Assembly (NCBI GenBank): GCA_022340425.1
Contig: JAJDNY010000064.1
Span: 1 to 33,335, forward strand
DNA: 33,335 nucleotides
Reading direction: 5' to 3'
Origin: Desulfobacteraceae bacterium
GTDB taxonomy: Bacteria; Desulfobacterota; Desulfobacteria; Desulfobacterales; JAABRJ01
The notes under the pieces were generated by a model, which saw nothing but the letters and a program-made list of their open reading frames with translations, made no database searches and was not told where the DNA came from. Position 1 is the first letter of the stretch. Each line of letters opens with the position of its first letter. Of the stretch, positions 7,155 to 14,726 are shown in pieces. A program made the position numbers and the translations under genes.

Positions 7155-8744
7155 TCAGGCCGGCCCTTCAGGGGCCAGGTCGCGGCGCGGGTCCTCGCCG
7201 GAGAGTCTGCAGGTCGCCGCAGTGCAGAATTGGGTGATCTCAAGCGAGGCGCTCTGATGATCGCGGCCCAGATAGAAATTGAGCCATGAGGAGGTGCGGT
7301 TGAGCTCCCACATGCGCGGCGGCACGCATTCGCTGGCCATTTGCTGGGCCTGCCCGACCGAAACCCAGCGGTTGAAAGCCCGATACCAGACGCAGCGTCG
7401 CTCCGGCCGCACCTCGCACATGCTGCCGCGACTGCCGCCGCAGGCCCCGTTGCGGGTGTGTTTGGGGCACTGGGATTCGGGGCACAGAAAGGCCACGTGC
7501 TGAATCGCGCAATCCCCGCAGCGCTGGCAGCCCAGAAACACCTTTTTGAGCGGGTCTTCGGTCAGGTGCATCAGCAGTCGCCCGATGCGCCGGCGATCCA
7601 GCTGGCGGCAAACCGACATCATCAGGCCCGACCAGGGGGCGTCGCGGGTGAACAGCAGCCGGTGCATCTTCGCCAGGCAATGAAAAAGGGCTTTGTCCAC
7701 AGCCGGCAGATGGCTGGCCGCGCCCAGCGGTTTGGCCACCGGCGATTCGCCGGGAGTTGGGCGGGAGTAGACGTAAAATCCTTTTGGGATGGGGTAGTCG
7801 AATTCGGATAAAAACTCCTGCCAGCGGTCTTCCAGGGCCGCCATCCGGTCCAGGACGCCCGCCACCGTCTCAAAGCTTCGATGAATGCCACCGATATGGA
7901 TTCCGCGATAGCCCAGCCCCTTTAAAACCACCCCCAGCCGCGCGGCCCGCTCGACGGCGGCACGCCGCCCCGCGGCCTTGTCCTGCCATTCGGCGCGTAC
8001 CTCACCCAGCAGTCGGTCGGACACAACGGCACCCGGCACGCGCCCCTGGTTCATGATCCGAGCGGCTCCCGGCGAAAGCACGTAAAGCGAGGCTAGGGTC
8101 GGGCAGCTGATACCATGGCGTTCCTGAATGCGCAGCAACTCGGCAAACTTGCGGGCATCATAGCCCAGCTGGGTGATCAGAAACTGGGCGCCGGCCCCGA
8201 CCTTCTTGCACATTTTGGCGTATTGGGCGTAGGTCTCGCCCTCCGTCTGTTTGAAGGGGGAGACCGCACAGCCGACAAAGTATTCCTCAGGATCACCGGA
8301 AGCCTGGTTGCGTTCGCTGAGCATGGCGAGCATGCAGGTGAGGTTGACCGAATCCAGATCGAAGACCGGGGCCCCCTGGCCACCGAAGCCCTTGCCGGAA
8401 TAATCGCCGGTCAAGGCCAGGATGTTTTTAATCCCCATCATGGCCAGCTGCAAGGCGCGGCTTTCCATCCCCACCCGGTTCATGTCCCGGCAGGTGAAAT
8501 GGACGATGACATCCATGCCCAGGCTGAAGATCTGGTGCCCTAATGCGTCCGGGCTGAGGGAAGGATTGCCGCCGGGGTTGTCGGTAATCGAAACCGCCGA
8601 AATGCGGCCGTCTGCAAACGCATCCCTGGCAATGCCCATGACGGTGTCCACACTGCGCCCCCGGGATTCGGTCCCGGGGACAAGCTCCAGGGTCACGACA
8701 AAACGCGTCGGGTCGGCGATGTCGTCCCTAAAAATCCTCAGCAT
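7155..8744 (-). CDS. metF: Methylenetetrahydrofolate reductase with fused MetV-like Cys-rich domain
   Basis: The 529-residue product begins with a MetF TIM barrel (about residues 1-330). VTLELVPG, AVSITDNPGG, the HFTCRDMNR strand and ILALTGDYSG mark the FAD/folate site, and FLITQLGYD follows. The C-terminal part contains a cluster of cysteines near residues 404-440 (CQRCGDCAIQH, CPESQCPKH, GACGGSRGSMCEV). This matches the MTHFR C-terminal/MetV-type domain, usually a separate subunit in acetogens. MetF reduces methylene-THF to methyl-THF, feeding methionine synthesis or the methyl branch of the Wood-Ljungdahl pathway; the fusion suggests the latter. GGGAGGAG precedes the ATG. No other pathway genes are adjacent. 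Catalytic assignment is firm, pathway role inferred. Confidence 0.92.
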   Translation of the reverse strand: MLRIFRDDIADPTRFVVTLELVPGTESRGRSVDTVMGIARDAFADGRISAVSITDNPGGNPSLSPDALGHQIFSLGMDVIVHFTCRDMNRVGMESRALQLAMMGIKNILALTGDYSGKGFGGQGAPVFDLDSVNLTCMLAMLSERNQASGDPEEYFVGCAVSPFKQTEGETYAQYAKMCKKVGAGAQFLITQLGYDARKFAELLRIQERHGISCPTLASLYVLSPGAARIMNQGRVPGAVVSDRLLGEVRAEWQDKAAGRRAAVERAARLGVVLKGLGYRGIHIGGIHRSFETVAGVLDRMAALEDRWQEFLSEFDYPIPKGFYVYSRPTPGESPVAKPLGAASHLPAVDKALFHCLAKMHRLLFTRDAPWSGLMMSVCRQLDRRRIGRLLMHLTEDPLKKVFLGCQRCGDCAIQHVAFLCPESQCPKHTRNGACGGSRGSMCEVRPERRCVWYRAFNRWVSVGQAQQMASECVPPRMWELNRTSSWLNFYLGRDHQSASLEITQFCTAATCRLSGEDPRRDLAPEGPA

Positions 8745-9132
8745 CGGCTCCTCCCATCGGGGTCGACCGCGGGTCCGCGCAGGTCCCGGCAGGCCTTCCG
8801 CAGCTCACTCCCAAATAGCCCCCATGTCGAATTTATATTGTAAGTTTAACGCGCCCGGCCTTTAAAATACAAGCAGGATGTGACACTGATTTTCCAGGAG
8901 CCCCAAACGCCTGGCGGGGTCCTTTTGAGGTCCCGTTAAACGGTCAAAAGGACGGCCGCGGCCCCAAGCCGGTGCGCAAAAAAAAGCCCGGGAGCAGAAG
9001 TCCCGGGCACAGCGTAACAGGCATTGCCAACCCCCCGGCAAACCGGGAGTTGAAAAATCAGCGCACCTCACCCTAGCATCGCGGCGGCCACCTCCCAGCC
9101 GGTGGGCGCATGCCGGTTGTCGAAGGCCCCGG
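8745..9132. other. Intergenic region with the metF promoter area and a minus-strand terminator
   Basis: This 388-bp stretch has no credible gene. An AT-rich island at 8830-8872 contains weak minus-strand promoter elements (TTGTAT, 17 bp, TTAAAC; also TACAAT and TATAAA) that could drive the reductase gene. The rest holds the terminator listed at 8978-9008. Confidence 0.5.
8978..9008 (-). terminator. Intrinsic terminator of the gene at 9133-9555
   Basis: Read on the minus strand, GCCCGGGA and TCCCGGGC form a perfect 8-bp stem around a 7-nt loop, followed by eight T's. It lies about 125 nt after the stop of the hypothetical gene. It insulates the metF promoter from that transcript. Confidence 0.85.
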
Positions 9133-9555
9133 TCAATCGGGGAACTTGAGGGAAACCTTTTCCCCGCCATCCTCGGATTTGAAGGAGATCTTGACCTCCA
9201 GGCTGCTGTCGCGGATTCCAAGCGCCAGTGGGGTCTTCCCCTTTTGGGTTTCAATGTGGGTGATTTCTCTCAAGGCCCCGAAAATTTTTTCACCGATGGC
9301 TTTTCCCGGAGACGGCAGTTCCGCGGTGCGGTACTTTGCGCTGACCTTGACATCCCCCTGGGGGGTGCGGGAAATGGTGATTTTCTTGGCCCCGTTGTTG
9401 ACCCCGTGCAAAGCCGCCAAGGCCACCCATTTCAAGGCGCCCTCCTCCTGATCGGCCTCGTTGCGAACTTCCGACATTTCCTTCAAGGGGTCGGTGCTGG
9501 CGTAACAGTCGCACAGTTCCTGAACCTTGAGGTGCAGATTTCTTTTTTCCTTCAT
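9133..9555 (-). CDS. Conserved-looking small soluble protein of unknown function
   Basis: The 140-residue hydrophilic protein has a near-consensus AAAGGAGGG ribosome-binding site before its ATG, and its own terminator at 8978-9008. It is therefore probably a well-expressed single gene. It opens with a charged helix (MKEKRNLHLKVQELCDCYASTD) carrying a Cys-Asp-Cys, followed by an acidic segment and a beta-rich half (KKITISRTPQGDVKVSAKY, SLEVKISFKSEDGGEKVSLKF). There is no signal peptide or membrane segment. I do not recognise a family. Confidence 0.78.
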   Translation of the reverse strand: MKEKRNLHLKVQELCDCYASTDPLKEMSEVRNEADQEEGALKWVALAALHGVNNGAKKITISRTPQGDVKVSAKYRTAELPSPGKAIGEKIFGALREITHIETQKGKTPLALGIRDSSLEVKISFKSEDGGEKVSLKFPD

Positions 9556-9995
9556 GTGACCCTCCTTTCACTGCCGTACAATCCGGCGCTGGCATCCCCT
9601 CAAGCTGAGGACGACCATCTGCAGATGCCAAAGATTTTGATGTGAAGACTGATCTGTAGAATTGTACTTCAGAAGAGTAAAACAGATTTGGCTATGTTCA
9701 AGCGGCTTGCCACTTTTTGACTCCGCAACCCAGTGCGCGTGGTATCCCGGGACGGGGTGCGCACGCCATGGGCAGCGCCCGTTTTAGTGCTGCGCCCGCG
9801 ATGGCGCAAGGGGTTAGAACGGTTCGGGCAGGGATTCGGGGCACATTTTGAATTCGGATGGGATGGGCCGGCAGCGGCGAACTGCACAGCGCAAAACGAC
9901 AGGCTGTGGGGAAGACGAGGCCATGAGCCTCAAATACCCTGCCGGCAGGGCACCCGGCGGCCGCTTAACCCGGGAGACGGCAGGCGCCCGGCGGT
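9556..9995. other. Intergenic region without a recognisable gene
   Basis: The 440-bp stretch contains only short, poorly coding frames. A minus-strand TACAAT near 9660 may belong to the promoter of the gene at 9133-9555. A perfect 14-bp palindrome CCCTGCCGGCAGGG lies at 9937-9950, 46 bp after the cheY-like stop, without a T-run. Confidence 0.5.
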
Positions 9996-10421
9996 TTAAA
10001 AGTCCACGCCGGTCTCGACCTCACCAGGGCCACCGTCAGGGTCTTCAACGCCCAGCAGGGATATTATTTTTTGACGAATGGTCTCTGGGGTAAAGGGTTT
10101 TTTTACGTAGTCGGCGGCCCCTTGGGCCAGAAACGCTTTGACCTTTTCGCGGCTGCCTTCGGTGGTGACCACCAGCACCGGGATGGCTCGCAAAATGTCA
10201 TCCTTTTTCATTTCCTGGAGCAGTTCCATCCCGTTCATTTCCGGCATGTTGTAGTCCGTAATGACCAGATCCATCCACTCCGTCTGCAGCAGATTCAAGG
10301 CCTCCCGCCCGTTGACGGCTTCAAAGAAATGGGCGTTGGCGAAACCCGAGGCCTTGATGGTTTTGATGATCACCGTGCGCATGGGCAATGAATCATCCAC
10401 GATCATGACGTTCACAGACAT
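9996..10421 (-). CDS. CheY-like single-domain response regulator
   Basis: The 141-residue protein is a lone receiver domain with a short acidic tail rich in Gly and Glu. The acidic pocket VMIVDDS, the phosphoacceptor Asp56 in ITDYNMPEMNG, Thr in VVTTEGS and Lys in YVKKPF are all in place. It lacks an output domain, so it signals by protein contact. TAAGGAGGG precedes the ATG. It is the last gene of a cheX-cheY-cheY cluster, 82 bp after the canonical CheY. The divergence between the two suggests different partners. Confidence 0.9.
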   Translation of the reverse strand: MSVNVMIVDDSLPMRTVIIKTIKASGFANAHFFEAVNGREALNLLQTEWMDLVITDYNMPEMNGMELLQEMKKDDILRAIPVLVVTTEGSREKVKAFLAQGAADYVKKPFTPETIRQKIISLLGVEDPDGGPGEVETGVDF

Positions 10422-10503
10422 ACTCCCTCCTTACCCCGTGAACCTTCAGCCAGGGTCTGGTCTTGCAAAAAAACCAGCGACGGCCGAAGACTGCCGCGCC
10501 CGT

Positions 10504-10878
10504 TTACCCCAGGATCTTGGCCAGTTTCTCGGTGATCACCTCTTCGGTGAATGGCTTGACCACATAGTTGGAGACCCCGGCCTGGACCGCCTCGATGATG
10601 TTCTGCTTCTGTGCTTCGGCGGTCACCATCAAAAAAGGCAAGTCTTTGAAAGCGGTGTTGGCACGAACCGCTTTGAGGAATTCGATGCCTGTCATTTTGG
10701 GCATGTTCCAGTCGGAAATGACCAGATCGACTTTTTCCTTCTCCAGCACTTTGAGGGCGTTGCTGCCATCATCGGCCTCGATGATATCGGTAAACCCGAT
10801 TTTTTTGAGGATATTCTTCAATATCCGTCGCATTGTGGCAAAATCGTCCACGATTAAAATCTTGATTGTCGTATCCAT
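10504..10878 (-). CDS. cheY: Chemotaxis response regulator CheY
   Basis: The 124-residue protein is a typical CheY. ILIVDDFATMRRI, phosphoacceptor Asp56 in ISDWNMPKMTG, Thr in MVTAEA and Lys in YVVKPF are present. The sequence SDWNMPKMTGIEFLK is close to that of flagellar CheY proteins that bind the motor switch. AAAGGAT precedes the ATG. It lies 103 bp after cheX and before a second CheY-like gene on the same strand. Confidence 0.93.
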   Translation of the reverse strand: MDTTIKILIVDDFATMRRILKNILKKIGFTDIIEADDGSNALKVLEKEKVDLVISDWNMPKMTGIEFLKAVRANTAFKDLPFLMVTAEAQKQNIIEAVQAGVSNYVVKPFTEEVITEKLAKILG

Positions 10879-10981
10879 CCATTCGATCCTTTTGCGCCAA
10901 GAAAACGTCTGTTGCCGCCGGCCGGGGCCTATAGCTGGGATGGCTTCGCCGCCGGTGCATGTCGATCCAGCGGGGCCGGCA

Positions 10982-11443
10982 TCAGGACTCCAAACAGACC
11001 TCGAGGGTAAACCGCCCCGCCTCCGTTTGAAAGGGAATCGCGATGATAGGGCCGCGGGTGATGTGGCTGATGCGATGATTTTTGCCGGTAATCACCGAGG
11101 GAATCGCGCCGTTGAAGAGCCGACCGGCTTGCTCCAACTCACGCCGTGCCTGGCCGGAAATCATGTTGGTCAACTCCCCCACGGCATCCGTCACATCGCT
11201 GTTCAGATCGGTCATTTCTTCGCCGAAGAGGTTGGAGACGATTTTAAGGATGCTGCCCTCATCGAAAGTCACTGAAATGGTGCCGTTGGCCTCGCCGGTC
11301 ATGCCGATAACGCCGGTCACATCCCCACAGGCCACATCGTCCACCTTAAGATAGGGTTTGCCGGCCCGCGATGAAACGGAAGCCATCGTCTTGAGTACAT
11401 TGAGGGTTGCGTTGATGATCGGGTTGATGAGCGCTGAATCCAT
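10982..11443 (-). CDS. cheX: CheX chemotaxis phosphatase
   Basis: The 153-residue protein (start MDSALINPIINAT, with AAGGACA upstream) has the CheX fold. The catalytic E-x-x-N motif is in VGELTNMISGQA, with Glu90 and Asn93 at exactly the same positions as in the paralogue at 5073-5546. CheX removes phosphate from CheY-P; the CheY gene directly downstream is its likely substrate. A longer open frame upstream lacks family similarity and a ribosome-binding site. The FDEGSILKIVSNLFGEEM segment is typical of the family. Confidence 0.93.
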   Translation of the reverse strand: MDSALINPIINATLNVLKTMASVSSRAGKPYLKVDDVACGDVTGVIGMTGEANGTISVTFDEGSILKIVSNLFGEEMTDLNSDVTDAVGELTNMISGQARRELEQAGRLFNGAIPSVITGKNHRISHITRGPIIAIPFQTEAGRFTLEVCLES

Positions 11444-11661
11444 TTTCTGTCCTTGAAACCGCCGCCCTTCAGAAAACCTTGCAGGTCCGCAGACCCGATT
11501 TCCGTGTTGGGCCGCTTCTCGAAGCCGCTGCGACGCACATAAATTGACCGGCAAACCCCCGGGACGGCTATAAAGGCTGCCGCGCAGAATACCACCCGAA
11601 AGTTATGCATTTTTTCGGGGTATTTTTCGCTTTACTTATGGCTTGAAATTCGATGAACTAT

Positions 11662-11689
11662 TTATCGTCCGCCCCTCATGGCGACTTAA
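11662..11689 (-). promoter_or_regulatory. Candidate sigma-28 (FliA) promoter of the cheX-cheY-cheY cluster
   Basis: On the minus strand GACGATAA (11669-11662) matches seven of eight bases of the sigma-28 -10 consensus GCCGATAA. TTAAGTCG lies 12 bp upstream, against an expected TAAAGTTT at about 11 bp. It is about 220 nt before cheX. The 361-bp region 11444-11804 holds nothing else certain; an in-frame TTG at 11730 could lengthen the gene at 11805. Confidence 0.35.
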
Positions 11690-11804
11690 TAGCCGCAGCG
11701 CCGACCACGGGGGACGATAAAGGCAGCTTTTGAACATCGCTTCCCTGGATTTCTCCCAGGCCAGCGGGCGCAGAGCGCAAAACCTTTTCCCGGAGACGCA
11801 CCCC

Positions 11805-12149
11805 ATGACCCCTTACGAGCTTTCCAAAACCCTTCACAAGGATCTCTCGCCGGTTGCCCCCCGCCTGTCGGCGGCTCTCAACCGGGCCTTGACCCAGATC
11901 GGGGAGGGCTCCCTGCTGGTGGGACTTGGGCCCGGCAGCCATCGAGATGAGGCCGTCACCTTTCAGGAAACCGAGGTGATCGCCCTGCAGCGGGAGGAGC
12001 CGGCCGCTCTGATTCTGAAGATATCCCAGGCACTCTCCCTGCTGGAGGCCCACTCGCGCTGGAAGGTGGTGATCGACAAAAAACCATCGCGCCGAAAAGA
12101 TCGGCTCGAGCTTTTGTATACCATTTCCCGTTCCGGGGATCGCTGTTGA
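11805..12149 (+). CDS. Small soluble protein of unknown function
   Basis: The 114-residue product starts at an ATG with GGAGA about 7 nt upstream. A TTG start at 11730 would add 25 residues but has no ribosome-binding site. The protein is mixed alpha/beta with no signal peptide: MTPYELSKTLHKDL, then a LSAALNRALTQIGEGSLLVGLGPG stretch, and a basic C-terminus (VVIDKKPSRRKDRLEL). It lies 46 bp before the lipoprotein gene on the same strand, so they may be co-transcribed. No family recognised. Confidence 0.6.
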   Translation: MTPYELSKTLHKDLSPVAPRLSAALNRALTQIGEGSLLVGLGPGSHRDEAVTFQETEVIALQREEPAALILKISQALSLLEAHSRWKVVIDKKPSRRKDRLELLYTISRSGDRC

Positions 12150-12195
12150 AAGGATCGGCGGCCGGGGCGGGCCAACCCAACAGGGAGACATTCCA

Positions 12196-12537
12196 ATGCA
12201 GCCCAAGCGCCTGCCGTTTTGGCCTTGTTTACTGGTGCTGGTGCTCTCCGCCTGCGTTTCTCTCAAGGGCCGGGTGCCCGATGGCGTCGTGGATTACCGC
12301 GACCTGCGCCGTCAGGACCTGATTGCCAAGCTAAACACGCTTCAAGCGCGGCTGGACAGTACTGAGAAAAGCCGACGCAAGTGCTCCCTGGCCTACGGCG
12401 CTCTCCAACGCCAATTCCAGGAACTCCAGGCGCAAAATCGCAGCAACGCCCTTCGCATCAAGGCCCTGGAGTCGGAGTTGGCGGAGATCAATTTTGCCTT
12501 TGAAATACTGCGCAAGGAGCAAAAACCGGGAGGGTAG
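12196..12537 (+). CDS. Small coiled-coil lipoprotein
   Basis: The 113-residue precursor has a lipoprotein signal: basic MQPKRL, a hydrophobic core and the lipobox LSAC, so lipidation is predicted at Cys20. The mature part is almost entirely heptad-like (LIAKLNTLQARLDSTEK, then ALQRQFQELQAQNRS and ALRIKALESELAEINFAFEIL). This indicates a long periplasmic coiled coil anchored to a membrane. GGGAGA precedes the ATG. It ends 13 bp before the 131-bp palindromic element. Similar short lipoproteins can act as envelope spacers, but no function is assigned. Confidence 0.8.
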   Translation: MQPKRLPFWPCLLVLVLSACVSLKGRVPDGVVDYRDLRRQDLIAKLNTLQARLDSTEKSRRKCSLAYGALQRQFQELQAQNRSNALRIKALESELAEINFAFEILRKEQKPGG

Positions 12538-12550
12538 GGGTCGCGACAAG

Positions 12551-12681
12551 AAATAATTCCACAATATGGCGAAGGATTTTGGTTCGTCATCAAGGCACAT
12601 CCGTTGGCGCATATCGAGATATGTGCCGGCGGATGTAACGACGAGGACGGGCCAAAAGACAAGCAAGATGTGGAATTATTT
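12551..12681. repeat. 131-bp palindromic element (MITE/REP-like)
   Basis: Perfect 13-bp terminal inverted repeats (AAATAATTCCACA at 12551-12563 and its complement at 12669-12681) are centred on the same point as an internal 40-bp hairpin (12597-12636). The hairpin pairs 19 bp with a GA loop; its only departures from Watson-Crick are three G-T wobbles. Blocks between the ends and the core (TTTTGG/CCAAAA, CGTC/GACG) also pair. The whole is thus one large imperfect palindrome. It has no coding content and lies between convergent genes, where it could also stop transcription. No second copy was found in this window. Confidence 0.8.
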
Positions 12682-12955
12682 TTTGCCGAGGCCCTGAAAG
12701 AAGGGGTGGGCGGTTTCCGGGTCGAGCCCGGTGGATGGCGAGAACCGACGCCGGCAGGCGCTATCGGCGGCGTCGGATTGGGGCGGGGCACTGCCGGCAC
12801 GCTGGCGCGGGGCGAATTCAAAGTTCCTTTCTCATCCCGGCCGCCATGCCCCCGGCCGGGTCGGTGGCCGGCAATTCCAGGATCGGCAAGGACTTTCGGC
12901 CTATGGCCGCTTTGGCACAGATCAAACCCCGCGCCGGGTGTGTCACCCGAAAACC

Positions 12956-13243
12956 CTATTGGCCGGCATTTATCCTGTCCCGCAATTTGCCCGAGCACTT
13001 GAAACCGACGACTTTGCGCGGCGGCAGGATCATTTCATCCCCGGTTGCCGGGTTTCGCCCTCGGCGCGCCTTTTTTTCATGAACACAGAATTTGCCGAAT
13101 CCGCTGATCAACACGTCTTCCCCTTTGCCCAGGGCGGATTTGATCAACTCCAGGAGCGACTCGACCGCATCGATGGTCTTCTGTCTTGAAAACCCGAAGC
13201 TCTCCTGAATAGAATCGACAATGTCGTGCTTGGTCAAGGCCAT
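12956..13243 (-). CDS. ihfA: Integration host factor alpha-like DNA-bending protein
   Basis: The 95-residue protein belongs to the HU/IHF family. MALTKHDIV at the start, the SGFGKF turn and the DNA-contacting arm RRGRNPATGDEM with its intercalating Pro are all present. The C-terminal VVGFKCSGKLRDRIN resembles IHF-alpha more than HU. It bends DNA in the nucleoid and assists recombination and transcription, probably as a heterodimer with a beta subunit encoded elsewhere. The ATG at 13243 was preferred because GGAGGAAA lies at the right distance; an upstream in-frame TTG would bury that site in the gene. It converges on the palindromic element. Confidence 0.92.
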   Translation of the reverse strand: MALTKHDIVDSIQESFGFSRQKTIDAVESLLELIKSALGKGEDVLISGFGKFCVHEKKARRGRNPATGDEMILPPRKVVGFKCSGKLRDRINAGQ

Positions 13244-13628
13244 AAGGCGTTTCCTCCACAATGCTCAGGGTTGGCGGATGAGGCGCTTTTTTTCAGATTT
13301 GAGTGCATCGCATAATATTCCCAATTAATCAAGTCCTTTGGAACCAATCGACTCCAAATTCACAGAAGAACACGCACCAGCCGCTTTGCCCGAGGCAAGC
13401 CGCCGACCAGTGGTGAAGACGCCCCCTCGCAATCATAGGGCGCGCCGGCCTTGACGGTTCATTGCCGCTGCCGCATCGCGGACGGTCCCGGAAATCAGGG
13501 CCCGGGAATGCTGCGGTGGTTCAAAAGCCCTCGGAAAATCGGGGGAGGAGGTTGCCGCAAGATTGGAGGTGCTCTAAACGGCCGGGCAGAGCGCATGGGG
13601 CCGGTTGCAGGCTGCGGCAGCGTCTGCA
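13244..13628. other. Intergenic region upstream of ihfA
   Basis: The 385-bp stretch includes an AT-rich island at 13285-13345, which probably holds the ihfA promoter, though no clean -35/-10 pair stands out. The rest is GC-rich and shows no credible gene, tRNA or terminator. Confidence 0.5.
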
Positions 13629-14216
13629 TCAAACAAATGACCGCAGCACACCGGCTGCAGCCGCGGCGCTTCCCACCGCAAGGGTGACCTTGGCCGCCAA
13701 TCGAGGAAGAGGACCGGCCTCCGGCGCAACGCCTGGATGCTGGCGCCAACTGCGCCAGCGCTTCGTGAGGTGGTAGCCCAGATTGATGCAGCGCTGCAAC
13801 ACCAGCCCGCCATAACAGCCCGCGCCGGCTAACGCACCCAGAACGATGCCCACGATCAAAAGCACCAGAACGACGCCGGCAAACTGCAGCGCCGAAAGGC
13901 CACCGCCCAGCGCCCCATTGCCGGCATGCACAAGGGTCAGCATCAAGTCGGAAAACATGCTGAAGCCCAGACATGTCAATGGAACGCTGGCAAGGGACAG
14001 AAAGGCGACCCGGTAAGGCTCCTTGAGCGAAAGGGTCGATATAATGATGCCGGCAGCGGCGGCCAATCCCATAAAGCTCGCCGAATGATGCAGTATCTCC
14101 GAAAAGGTTTCCCAGCGCAGGAAAAGAAGGTTGAAGAAAATCAGGCTGAAGAGAATCGTCAGACCAAAAATAAGGCCGGGACTCCAGAAGTTTTCGGCGG
14201 TTTGACTACCGTGCAT
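13629..14216 (-). CDS. Integral membrane protein of unknown function
   Basis: The 195-residue product starts at an ATG with GGAG about 7 nt upstream. It has four likely membrane helices: SPGLIFGLTILFSLIFFNLLF, SASFMGLAAAAGIIISTL, then VAFLSLASVPLTCLGFSMF, and FAGVVLVLLIVGIVLGALAG. A basic loop (HLTKRWRSWRQHPG) and a C-terminal hydrophobic stretch (LAAKVTLAVGSAAAAAG) follow, the latter perhaps a fifth helix. No family motif is recognised, and it stands apart from its neighbours. Confidence 0.72.
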   Translation of the reverse strand: MHGSQTAENFWSPGLIFGLTILFSLIFFNLLFLRWETFSEILHHSASFMGLAAAAGIIISTLSLKEPYRVAFLSLASVPLTCLGFSMFSDLMLTLVHAGNGALGGGLSALQFAGVVLVLLIVGIVLGALAGAGCYGGLVLQRCINLGYHLTKRWRSWRQHPGVAPEAGPLPRLAAKVTLAVGSAAAAAGVLRSFV

Positions 14217-14726
14217 GTCGGGTCTCCGGGCCGCAGCCCCTTTCCAATCCGTTACGGCTCATTTTGCGGGTCAGCGCCGGCTCTGCCCCAAGGGATCCCG
14301 GGTGTCTCGGGCCTTGCCGAAACAAGCGCCGGCGTGCAAACCAGCGCCGCAGCACCCGATTTCCGACCGCAATCTTGCGGACGGTGCAGTGACGGCGAAT
14401 GCCAAAAGAGCGAAGACCTGGTCCAGAGGCGCTTGCGGCTCTGGCGACACCTATCTTTTACGCGCGTTTGCCTTTGGACTGCAAGTAAAATTTTTCGCTG
14501 GCGACCAGCGAGCTGGACGCGGGCAACAGACCGATAGCCCTGCAAGGATGAGAGACCGACAACATGACCGGGGCGAGGCACAGCGGCTGGGCGCTACGGC
14601 AGAGGTGAGGCCTCCCCCTGCACGACTGGGGGGCGGCCGAAAGGCCTGCCCCCGTCACGGGGGGCAGGTTTCCTTCCATAGTGAAATGCGCCAAACGGCC
14701 TGAAACGCCTTCGTCATGCTGGTCGT
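14217..14726. other. 510-bp intergenic region with hairpins
   Basis: No credible gene is seen. Two strong hairpins occur: TCGCTGG-CGA-CCAGCGA at about 14494-14510, and CCTGCCCCC (14645-14653) pairing with GGGGGCAGG (14660-14668). The second lies about 60 bp after the stop of the minus-strand gene at 14727 and may end it, although no T-run follows on that strand. The region between 14380 and 14620 could be a structured transcript but matches no RNA class I know. Confidence 0.45.

Noticed and set aside
12604-13189. Plus-strand frames of 115-152 codons between the palindrome and ihfA
   Set aside because: They overlap ihfA in antisense or contain no ribosome-binding site and show Arg/Pro/Gly-rich translations.
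14480-14620. Possible c-di-GMP or cobalamin riboswitch
   Set aside because: Fragments such as GGCAAAC and GAGACCGAC looked suggestive, but the conserved core of neither class is present and no gene with a start follows at a suitable distance.
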